A stretch of 64,000 bases of DNA from Phycisphaeraceae bacterium. Lineage in GTDB: Bacteria; Planctomycetota; Phycisphaerae; Phycisphaerales; UBA1924. Below the pieces are notes generated by a model. It was not told where the DNA came from and searched no databases. It saw only the letters and a list, made by a program, of their open reading frames with translations. Location: positions 2,604,001 through 2,668,000 of the forward strand of contig CP060234.1 in assembly GCA_023898685.1 (NCBI GenBank). Direction: 5' to 3'. Positions 36,296 to 44,427 of this stretch are shown piece by piece. Positions within the stretch are counted from its first letter, which is position 1; every line of letters starts with the position of its first letter. Both the position numbers and the translations under genes were made by a program.

Positions 36296-39200
36296 ATGAA
36301 TCAGCGTTCGAGCCGAGTTGTCGCCGTTCTGGCCGGGCTGGCTTTCACCTCGTCCGCGTTCGCCCAGAGCGACATCTTCTGGAACGCCGGCTCGGGCGAC
36401 TGGAGCGTGCCGACAAACTGGGATCCGGCCAACACGCCGGACACGGCGGCCGAGAACGCCCACATCCTCGGCCCCGCGTTCATCAACGTGAAGCTCGACG
36501 TGAGCGTCTCGATCAATGAACTCGACGTCGGGCCCCAGCTCACGCTGGAGCTCAATCCCGGCCAGCACCTCAATCTCGCCGGCGACCTGATGAACTCAGG
36601 GTTCATCTCGATCAATCCCTCGTTCAGTACTCAGGATTCGTACATCCAGTTCACCTCCAACGCCCTGCTCTCCGGCTCGGGAGGCATCCTGCGTCTCTCG
36701 GGCGGCGACAACGACGCGGCGATCTTCACCAACGGCACCAATATCACCAACGACGTCGGCCACACGATCGACGGGGCCGGCCTGATCCACGCATCGCTGA
36801 TCAACAACGGCGTCGTCTCGGCCATCCCGACCGGTTTCGCCAACCGCCTCGATCTGGTCACCACCAACAAGGTCAACAACTCGACCATGCAGGCTGCCCT
36901 CGACGCCGAGCTCTTTGTAAGCGGCATCGCCATCACCCAGGGGCCGAGCGGTGCGATCACCGCCAACACCGGCGGGCAGGTCACCTTCAACAGCAACGTG
37001 ACGGTCACGGGCGGCCGGCTGGACGGCTCGGGCGTCTTTCGCCGGGTGGGCAACGGCACGCTCTCGCTGACGAATGTGGTCATCCATACGAGTATTCCGG
37101 TGGAGCCGGGGAGCCAGATCAACTACACGGGCGCGGCCTTTGACTGCACGGGCGACATCACGCTCAACGACACGGACAGCGGGGCGGACGCCTACATCCA
37201 GTTCTTCAGCAACTGCACGGCGACGGGCGGCGGGCGGATCTTTCTCGCCGGGGGCGGGGCGCCCGGCGCGTCCAACGACAGTGCCGTGTACACGAACGGC
37301 ACGGTGCTCACGATCGGCAACCTCACCGTTGAGGGCTCCGGCGAACTCCACGCCGCGCTGGTCAACAACGGCCTGATCCGGGCCTTCCCGAGCTCGAACG
37401 GCGACGGCCGCCTCCGGCTCATCACCAACAACAAGACCAACAACACGCAGATCCTCGCCGACGCCGGCGGCGTGGTCGAGATCAACGGCATCACGATCAC
37501 CCAGGATCCGAGTGCGGTGCTGCTGGCCGACGGCGGTGAGATCGAGCTCAACGGCAACCAGACCATCGTCAATGGAACGCTCCGCACCGTCAATGGCGGC
37601 GTGATCCAACGGATCGGCAACGGCACGCTCTCGCTGACGAACGTGGTCGTCGATACGACTATCCCGGTGGAGCCGGGGAGCCAGATCAACTATACGGGGA
37701 CGACCTTCAACTGCACGGGGGACATCACGCTCAACGACACCAACAGCGGCGCCGACGCCTACATCCAGTTCTTCAGCAACTGCACGGCGACGGGCGGCGG
37801 GCGCATCTTCCTCGCCGGGGGCGGGGCGCCGGGAGCCTCCAACGACAGCGCGGTCCACACCAACGGCACGGTGCTCACCGTCGCGCCGGATTTCGTGATC
37901 GAGGGCTCCGGCGAACTCCACGCGGCGCTGGTTAACAACGGTCTTATTCGGGCTTTCCCGAGCACGAACGGGGACGGCCGCCTCCGGCTCATCACCAACA
38001 ACAAGACCAACAACACACAGATCCTCGCCGACACCGGCGGCGTGGTCGAGATCAACGGCATCGCGCTCACCCAGGATCCGAGTGCGGTGCTGCTGGCCGA
38101 CGGCGGTGAGATCGAGCTCAACGGCAACCAGACCATCGTCAATGGAACGCTCCGCACCGTCAATGGCGGCGTGGTCCGGCGGATCGGCAACGGCACGCTC
38201 TCGCTGACGAACGTGGTCGTCGATGCGAGCATCCCGGTGGAGCCGGGGAGCCAGATCAACTACACGGGCGCGGTCTTCAACGGCACGGGCGATATCACAC
38301 TCAACGAAACCGACAGCGGCGCCGATGCCTACATCCAGTTCTTCAGCAACTGCACGGCGACGGGCGGCGGGCGCATCTTCCTCGCCGGGGGCGGGGCGCC
38401 GGGAGCCTCCAACGACAGCTCGGTCTACACAAACGGCACGGTCCTGACCGTCGCGCCGGACTTCGTGATCGAGGGCTCCGGCGAGCTCCACGCCGCGCTG
38501 GTCAACAACGGCCTGATCCGGGCCTTCCCGAGCTCGAACGGCGACGGCCGCCTCCGGCTCATCACCAACAACAAGACCAATAACACGCAGATCCTCGCCG
38601 ACGCCGGCGGCGTGGTCGAGATCAACGGCATCGCGATCACCCAGGATCCGAGTGCCGTGCTCCAGGCCGACGGCGGCACGATCGAGTTCAACGGCGGCGC
38701 GACCCTCAACGGGGGCGTCCTCCGCGCGACCAATGGGGGTGCGATCGTCCGGCTCGGAAACGGCACGTTGAACACGGCCGACCTCACCCTCGAAGGCGAG
38801 ATTGATCTACAGCCCGGCGCGAACATCCAGTACAACTCCGTGTTCTTCGAGAACAACGGCGCGATCCTCGTCAACCCCACGACGAGCACCGCCGACGCCT
38901 ACGTCCAGTTCAACGCCAACACCGTCGTCACCGGCGACGGCCGAATCGTCCTCGGCGGCGGTGGAAACGACAGCGTGCTCTACACCAACGGCACCGTCCC
39001 TACCTTCGGCCCCGGCCAGCGCCTCGAGGGCGAGGGCCAGATGTACGGCACGTGGAATGTCCAGGGCGTCATCGCCCCCGGTTTGCCCATCGGCGAGATC
39101 ACCGGCAACGCGAATCTCAACTTCGCCAACACCACCGTCATCGAGGCCGACACCGATGGTCCCGGCAGCGGTGACCGGCTCAACATCGCGTCCGGCCAGG

Positions 39201-39565
39201 TCGCCTGCGACGGCGTGGTGCGTGTCGGTCTGAGCAGCTATGTCCCCGCGGTCAACGACCAGTTCAACCTGATCACCGCGACCAGCGTCTCCGGTGCATT
39301 CGACGGCGTCACAGTGGTCGCCGGGTCGCTGCCGACCAACATCGACGTTCGTCTCGTCTACACCCCGACATCCGTCGATGTGAAGTTCGTCTGCATCGCC
39401 GATCTTGCGCCGCCCTTTGGGCTGCTCGATCTCGACGACGTCACCGGATTCGTCTCCGCGTTCCTCGTCCAGGACCCGCTGGCCGACCTCGCCGAGCCGA
39501 TCGGTCTGTTCGATCTTTCCGACGTGCTCGCCTTCGTCTCCGCGTTCCTCGACGGCTGCAACTGA
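36296..39565 (+). CDS. Giant secreted repeat protein with GC-type dockerin tail (paralogue B)
   Basis: 1089 residues from ATG 36296, a paralogue of the preceding gene in the same order: signal peptide (VVAVLAGLAFTSSAFAQ), N-terminal module DIFWNAGSGDWSVPTNWDPA, about 190-residue repeats, a closing domain (GQRLEGEGQMYGTWNVQGVI, SVDVKFVCIADLAPPFG) and a two-repeat tail ending in DGCN. Repeat units have GNGTLSLTNVVV, PVEPGSQINYTG, DAYIQFFSNCTATGGGRIF and GSGELHAALVNNGLIRAFPS. Three units are almost identical in DNA. GGAG lies seven bases before the ATG. Probably an adhesin-like or surface-layer component; the function is unknown. Confidence 0.82.
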   Translation: MNQRSSRVVAVLAGLAFTSSAFAQSDIFWNAGSGDWSVPTNWDPANTPDTAAENAHILGPAFINVKLDVSVSINELDVGPQLTLELNPGQHLNLAGDLMNSGFISINPSFSTQDSYIQFTSNALLSGSGGILRLSGGDNDAAIFTNGTNITNDVGHTIDGAGLIHASLINNGVVSAIPTGFANRLDLVTTNKVNNSTMQAALDAELFVSGIAITQGPSGAITANTGGQVTFNSNVTVTGGRLDGSGVFRRVGNGTLSLTNVVIHTSIPVEPGSQINYTGAAFDCTGDITLNDTDSGADAYIQFFSNCTATGGGRIFLAGGGAPGASNDSAVYTNGTVLTIGNLTVEGSGELHAALVNNGLIRAFPSSNGDGRLRLITNNKTNNTQILADAGGVVEINGITITQDPSAVLLADGGEIELNGNQTIVNGTLRTVNGGVIQRIGNGTLSLTNVVVDTTIPVEPGSQINYTGTTFNCTGDITLNDTNSGADAYIQFFSNCTATGGGRIFLAGGGAPGASNDSAVHTNGTVLTVAPDFVIEGSGELHAALVNNGLIRAFPSTNGDGRLRLITNNKTNNTQILADTGGVVEINGIALTQDPSAVLLADGGEIELNGNQTIVNGTLRTVNGGVVRRIGNGTLSLTNVVVDASIPVEPGSQINYTGAVFNGTGDITLNETDSGADAYIQFFSNCTATGGGRIFLAGGGAPGASNDSSVYTNGTVLTVAPDFVIEGSGELHAALVNNGLIRAFPSSNGDGRLRLITNNKTNNTQILADAGGVVEINGIAITQDPSAVLQADGGTIEFNGGATLNGGVLRATNGGAIVRLGNGTLNTADLTLEGEIDLQPGANIQYNSVFFENNGAILVNPTTSTADAYVQFNANTVVTGDGRIVLGGGGNDSVLYTNGTVPTFGPGQRLEGEGQMYGTWNVQGVIAPGLPIGEITGNANLNFANTTVIEADTDGPGSGDRLNIASGQVACDGVVRVGLSSYVPAVNDQFNLITATSVSGAFDGVTVVAGSLPTNIDVRLVYTPTSVDVKFVCIADLAPPFGLLDLDDVTGFVSAFLVQDPLADLAEPIGLFDLSDVLAFVSAFLDGCN
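37050..38756 (+). repeat. Three tandem, near-identical ~570-base repeats in paralogue B
   Basis: Units start at GGCAACGGCACGCTCTCGCT: about 37050-37616 (567 bases), 37617-38186 (570) and 38187-38756 (570). Each begins with the same block and repeats long identical stretches, including third codon positions. Unit 1 lacks one codon where GTVLTIGNLTVEG replaces GTVLTVAPDFVIEG. A fourth, diverged copy follows. All lengths are multiples of three, so copy number can change without a frameshift. Confidence 0.9.
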
Positions 39566-39812
39566 GCGATGTCCCGGCGCGGAATCCGCTCCGGGTCAAC
39601 GGAATCGGGACTTGCGCCGCGGACCGGGGAACCGATCGACCCGCACCAGTGCAGCAGGGCCCTGGCGCCGGCTTGGGCGGGGCGTGATCGCGTCCGCTGG
39701 GGCCGACCCCCGAACGCATCACTTTCGTCGGAACACCCTTGCCAACGTGCTCGCGATCGGCGATGCTGAAGGGCCCGGGCCAACGCCGGACCGAACAGAG
39801 AGAGGACGCATC

Positions 39813-41138
39813 ATGCCAGCCAACCGCACCGCCATCCCAGTCGGCACGCTCGCCGCCGCGATCACCGCCGCCGCACTCACCGCCCACGCCACGGCCCAGG
39901 CCGATCTCCCGATGATCTTCGTCGCCAACGAGGGCAATCTCGAGGGCAGCGTCACGTCCATGCATGTTCTGCCGAGCGGGGCGCTCCAGTTCGCCGACCG
40001 GGTCATCACGGGCACGAGGGGCTCGACAAGCGAGCCCTGCCCGGGCTGCAACCCCTACGCCATCGACATCACACCCAGCGGGCAGTTCCTCGCCACGACC
40101 CACGCCGCCGGCGACAACTTCGGCGAGAACATCACCGTCTACGAGGTCGCCGCCGACGGCTCGCTCACCGTGGTCGAAGAACTCGAGCTTGCCCAAGCCG
40201 GGCTCGATATCGTCTGGCTCTCCAACGACCTGCTTGCGGTCCCGCTGACCGACCTCTCAACCACGAACACCGTCCGTCTCTTCCACCTCGACGAGGACAA
40301 CCAGCTCACGCAGGTCGGGGCCTACCCCGCGGGAGGGTTCCTGACGTCCATGGCGCTCCATCCCAGCCGCCGATGGCTGTACACCAACGACTCGCTGGCC
40401 AATACCGTCCGCGTCTTCGAGGTCGTGGGCGACACCCTCACCCTCGTCCAGACGCTGGGCATCCCGGTCTACGGCACGGGTATCGAGGTCACCCCCAACG
40501 GGCGGTTCCTCTATGCCGCCGGCGGCATCAGCGCCGGTGGTCACGCCTTCGCGGGCTACGCCATAAACCCCGCCGACGGCACACTGAGCGCCCTGCCAGG
40601 CAGCCCGTTCACCTCGCCGGGCTCGTCTCCCAAGGGCTTCACCGTCTCGACCGACAGCACGATCCTCTACGTCTCGCACGGCACCGACGCGACGATCCGC
40701 TCGTTCCTTCTCGACAACAACGGCATCCCGACGAGCACCGGCTTCATGTTCGATATCGGCCTCCAGGGGACCCTCCGCGAGATGGACACCCTGGATGGCC
40801 TCCTCTTCGCGCTCGATGACAGCACGGCCATCGACGGAGTCGCCGGGGCCTATTCATTCAACACGTTCGGGGACGGCTCGTTCACGCCGCTGCCCGGCAC
40901 CCCCGTCGACACCCAGGGCGTCAGCCCCAATGACGTGGTCGCCTGGGACGCCATCGCGGGCTGCAACGCCGCGGACATCGCCTCACCGTTCAACATACTC
41001 GACCTCGCCGACGTCCAGGCGTTCATCCAGTCCTTCGTCGCCCAAACCGCCCCATCGGACATTGCGCCCCCCCTCGGCGTCTGGGACCTCGCCGACGTCC
41101 AGGCGTTCATTTCCGCGTTCACCGCCGGTTGCCCGTGA
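39813..41138 (+). CDS. Secreted beta-propeller (lactonase-like) protein with GC-type dockerin tail
   Basis: 441 residues from ATG 39813 (AGAGAGGA upstream). After a signal peptide (about 10-30) comes a seven-bladed-propeller-like domain of the YVTN/6-phosphogluconolactonase type, with blade motifs ITPSGQFLATTHAAGD, LHPSRRWLYTNDSLANTVRV, VTPNGRFLYAAGGISAGGHA and VSTDSTILYVSHGTDATIRS. Lactonase activity is not implied by the fold. The tail has repeats DIASPFNILDLADVQAFI and DIAPPLGVWDLADVQAFI, a Cys before the first (AGCNAAD) and the ending AGCP. Confidence 0.85.
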   Translation: MPANRTAIPVGTLAAAITAAALTAHATAQADLPMIFVANEGNLEGSVTSMHVLPSGALQFADRVITGTRGSTSEPCPGCNPYAIDITPSGQFLATTHAAGDNFGENITVYEVAADGSLTVVEELELAQAGLDIVWLSNDLLAVPLTDLSTTNTVRLFHLDEDNQLTQVGAYPAGGFLTSMALHPSRRWLYTNDSLANTVRVFEVVGDTLTLVQTLGIPVYGTGIEVTPNGRFLYAAGGISAGGHAFAGYAINPADGTLSALPGSPFTSPGSSPKGFTVSTDSTILYVSHGTDATIRSFLLDNNGIPTSTGFMFDIGLQGTLREMDTLDGLLFALDDSTAIDGVAGAYSFNTFGDGSFTPLPGTPVDTQGVSPNDVVAWDAIAGCNAADIASPFNILDLADVQAFIQSFVAQTAPSDIAPPLGVWDLADVQAFISAFTAGCP

Positions 41139-41158
41139 TCTGGCACGTGCACTAGGGC

Positions 41159-42733
41159 TCACTCCCCGAGCCTGTCGCCAGCCTGTTCAAGAATCTGTAC
41201 CGCGAGTTGCTCGGGGTGATACCCGGCCCTTACCAAGACGCACGGCACATTCCGCTTCTTCGCCTCAGCTCTCGCCTCTTCCGAGTGCAAATGCCCGGCC
41301 AGCGGCACGAGCAGAAGGACGAGCCGTGTGTCATCACGCGCGATCAGCGGTCGCATGCGCGCACCGGAGCCGTGCTCGGACAACTCGGCCCACTCGAGGG
41401 CGGCGGGCTCGAACGCCTCCTCGATCCGCCGTCTCTGGTCGGGGTACTGGTCCGTGCCACCGACAATGACGATTCTTCCGCCACGCAGGCGACGCCGGAC
41501 ATCGAGCACGCGTTCGCTCCACTTCGGTTCGGAGTCGGCGGGGGCCGGCGCGTCGGCTTCGCGGTCTATCCATCCCGCGGCGATCCGGCGCAATGCCTCA
41601 CAGGGCGGCTCGTTGTTTGGGAACGCATCGAGATTGACAAGGTGTTTCAGTTGGATCAGCCGAGCGTCGCCGGGGTCGATTCCGAGGCTGAGCAGTGTGT
41701 CGGCGGACTCGTTGATCCGCTTCGCGTCGTGGGGCTCGAATCGCCCGTCCCCTCCTTGTTTCCTGGCGTGGTACCGCAGCGTGTTCAGCGATGAGTCGAT
41801 TCGCCGGCCGTTCTGTTCTCGTTCGGTGACACGTTCGGCGAGGGCTCGGATCTCTCCGAGTAGCGTCCCGGCGCGACGGGGATCGGCCGGGTCGTCCAGC
41901 TTCATGAACCTCGGTACGTAGATGTGCTGGGTGAAAGTCCGCTCACGTAACCAGTGGTGCGCATCGTCCTGATCGCGGTCCGGTTGTGTGAGCCAGGTGC
42001 CATCGATCGCGACGCGCAGCGCTGAGTTCGCTTCAGCGAGCAACTGGTATGCGGATTCCATTTCCTGTGTCGAGTAGCCGGATGTGGTCGTGTTCGAGGC
42101 CGCCGCGACCTCGCACGCGGCGCGGTGGGCCTCGTAGCACGATGCGATCTGACGCATCGCGTCGGCGTCGGGCTGGGGGCGCTCGGGGATGAGCATCCAC
42201 AGAAATGCATTGTCAAGCTGCACACGGCGGCGAAGGAGATCATCGACACGGGCCCGAAACTCAGGATCTCGCGCTTCGTCGTCGCCGGCTTCGGCCCGTT
42301 CGACGCAGAGCCGGCAGGCCTCCGCCTTGAGCCCGCACCTCAACGCGGAAGATCGAAGATCGATCTCGGGGCGTGCGGGTCGTTCGTCCGCCGCCATCGC
42401 ATCGGCGGACTCGATCGCCGAAATGAGCTCCTCCGGCGCCCCCGGGACCGCGACGTCGATTCGGGTGTCACCGAGCGAGAGCGGCACGACACCAATCGGG
42501 AGTGGGGACCCGGCGGGCTCTTCCTCGCTGGTCTCGGAGCCCGCCTCGGCGATCCCGCCCATGCTGTCCGGAGACTCGGGGTCGGGTTGAGGCTTGTTCG
42601 CCACCACCCACTCAGCCACGGCAACAATCAACGCTCTCAACTCGGGCGAACGCTCCATCCCGACACGGAGCGACGCGCGGATCGCATCGGCGATTCTGTC
42701 GGCCTCGTCGGGCATGGCGTCCTCGGCGTTCAT
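41159..42733 (-). CDS. DUF2325-domain protein
   Basis: 524 residues on the minus strand, from ATG at 42733 (a TTG at 42763 is an alternative). It has no signal peptide and sits among secreted-protein genes. The first ~400 residues are charged and helical and not recognised. The C-terminal ~100 residues match the DUF2325 pattern: GGRIVIVGGTDQYPDQRRRI, a Asp/Arg-containing RPLIARDDTRLVLLLVPLAG, HLHSEEARAEAKKRNVPCVL. DUF2325 is a Rossmann-like domain of unknown biochemical role, often in proteins linked to mobile or defence contexts. It converges on the propeller gene with only 20 bases between. Confidence 0.6.
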   Translation of the reverse strand: MNAEDAMPDEADRIADAIRASLRVGMERSPELRALIVAVAEWVVANKPQPDPESPDSMGGIAEAGSETSEEEPAGSPLPIGVVPLSLGDTRIDVAVPGAPEELISAIESADAMAADERPARPEIDLRSSALRCGLKAEACRLCVERAEAGDDEARDPEFRARVDDLLRRRVQLDNAFLWMLIPERPQPDADAMRQIASCYEAHRAACEVAAASNTTTSGYSTQEMESAYQLLAEANSALRVAIDGTWLTQPDRDQDDAHHWLRERTFTQHIYVPRFMKLDDPADPRRAGTLLGEIRALAERVTEREQNGRRIDSSLNTLRYHARKQGGDGRFEPHDAKRINESADTLLSLGIDPGDARLIQLKHLVNLDAFPNNEPPCEALRRIAAGWIDREADAPAPADSEPKWSERVLDVRRRLRGGRIVIVGGTDQYPDQRRRIEEAFEPAALEWAELSEHGSGARMRPLIARDDTRLVLLLVPLAGHLHSEEARAEAKKRNVPCVLVRAGYHPEQLAVQILEQAGDRLGE

Positions 42734-42855
42734 CGTCGCGTTCGATGTGGCACCGCCAGGCAAGAGTGTAGTTTCGAGCGGGGTGCTCGGTTGGTGGGGC
42801 CTCCATAGGGGTCATCCGGAGATTGTGCTTCAACAAGGGCCAGCCAAGCCCTACC

Positions 42856-44250
42856 ATGCCCTCCATGAGAGAGATCCCGACCCCCCATGCGTTCACCATC
42901 GCCGCCGTTCTCTCGGCGGCGTTTGTCGTTTCGGCGCAGGCCACGCCCGAGAACTGGGACATCCGACTTGTTTGCCGGTCCAGCCTCGACGCCGGTATCC
43001 CCGCCTATCGCCTCCCGCAGATATCGAGCCTGTCGAGCCAGTACGTCAGCCTCGATGAGCAGGGGCGCGTCGCCATCCGCGCCTTCCTGGGCGCGGGCGG
43101 CATCACCGAGGGTGTCTTCGTGGGCGACGCGAACGGTGGGGGCCTCGTCCTCACCGCCAGCAGCACCGATCCCGTCTGGACCACCGACGTCGATCTCCAC
43201 GAAGGCTATCTCTCCGTCGAGGACGGCACCATCGGTCCGGGCGGCGCCGACGTCTACGACCTCGCCGGCAACCTCCTCCAGCGCTACGAAGTCGGTCTCT
43301 ACGGCGTCGACGGAAGCGTCTCGCTCGCCGACGGCGGCGGCATCGGCTACCGCGCCGCCGCGGGGTTCAGCGGCCAGGCCATCGTCTTTGATGAGTACGT
43401 CGCCGGCAAACGCGTCCAGACCGAGGTCATCTCGACCCTCGACGCCGCCGACAACGTCAGTTTCATCCTGTCCCCCGCGATGAACGCGACGCGCGCCTTC
43501 GTCGCCAACACAATCCCCAACACGGGCCCATCGCGTCGCATCCGCGTCTTCGAGCCCGACGCCGGCGGATACACGGAGTGGGTCGCCGCCGAGACCGGCG
43601 GTGAGTTCTCGTCGTTCGTGAACAGCACCGCGATCGCCAACGACGGCCGGGTCGCCTTTACGGCCCGCCGCACGATCGACTCGATCTGGCAGGTCTCCCG
43701 TCGCGACGACGCGTCCTCCCCCGTCGTCTCGATCGCCCGCGGCGGCGACATGGGCATCGTCAACGCGAATCTCGCCAACTTTCCGCCGGTCGTCAACTCG
43801 AGCGGCCTCGTCGCCTTCCGAGTTGAGGACGCCGCGGGCTCGACCGCGCTCTACGTCGGCGACGGCGACAGTCTTGTCCGCGTCCTCGGGTACGGCGACA
43901 CCGTCATGACCGATCTCGGCGAGATGCCCGTTGGCTTCGACTTCGGCGGCTCCACGGGCGTCCAGGTGATGAACGGCGTCGTTGACATCAACGCCGCCGA
44001 CCAGATCGCGTTCGCCTGCTTCCTCCAGAACGGCACCATCGGCGTGTTCGTGGCCACACCGGCCGCGGCCGGCTGCAACCCAGCCGACGTCGCAGAGCCC
44101 TACGGCGTGCTCGACCTCGCCGACGTTCAGGCCTTCGTCGGGGCGTTCGTCGCGGGCGGCCCGCTCGCCGACATCGCCGAGCCCTTCGGCGTGCTCGATC
44201 TCGCCGATGTCCAGGCGTTTATCGGGTCTTTCCTCGCCGGCTGCCCCTGA
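42856..44250 (+). CDS. Secreted tandem-repeat protein with GC-type dockerin tail
   Basis: 464 residues from ATG 42856 (ATG 42865 is equally possible; neither has a clear ribosome site). The signal peptide is TIAAVLSAAFVVSAQA. The body has about five repeats of the type seen in planctomycete 'DUF7453/choice-of-anchor' proteins: VSLDEQGRVAIRAFLGAGGI with EGVFVGDANGGG, AIANDGRVAFTARRT, PVVNSSGLVAFRVEDAAGST and NAADQIAFACFLQNGTIGVF. The tail repeats DVAEPYGVLDLADVQAFV and DIAEPFGVLDLADVQAFI are the closest to a consensus; Cys before the first and the ending AGCP are present. The role is unknown. Confidence 0.78.
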   Translation: MPSMREIPTPHAFTIAAVLSAAFVVSAQATPENWDIRLVCRSSLDAGIPAYRLPQISSLSSQYVSLDEQGRVAIRAFLGAGGITEGVFVGDANGGGLVLTASSTDPVWTTDVDLHEGYLSVEDGTIGPGGADVYDLAGNLLQRYEVGLYGVDGSVSLADGGGIGYRAAAGFSGQAIVFDEYVAGKRVQTEVISTLDAADNVSFILSPAMNATRAFVANTIPNTGPSRRIRVFEPDAGGYTEWVAAETGGEFSSFVNSTAIANDGRVAFTARRTIDSIWQVSRRDDASSPVVSIARGGDMGIVNANLANFPPVVNSSGLVAFRVEDAAGSTALYVGDGDSLVRVLGYGDTVMTDLGEMPVGFDFGGSTGVQVMNGVVDINAADQIAFACFLQNGTIGVFVATPAAAGCNPADVAEPYGVLDLADVQAFVGAFVAGGPLADIAEPFGVLDLADVQAFIGSFLAGCP

Positions 44251-44427
44251 GTCCAGGACACCAGGATCCACAAGGTCGGGAAAAGGGCCCTGAAAGGGTT
44301 GTATACCGATCTGCGTTGTGCTAGCGTGCGGCTGTATCCGAGAATCCCGCGTCCGCCGGGCCGATCCTGACGAATGAACATGCAGAGCCCGGCCGTGATG
44401 GTTCCCAATCTGGAGGGATGCAATCAA

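Noticed and set aside
37050..38756. CRISPR-like array
   Set aside because: The repeats are 567-570 bases long, coding and in frame, with no short repeat/spacer pattern. No CRISPR array or cas gene was seen in the window.
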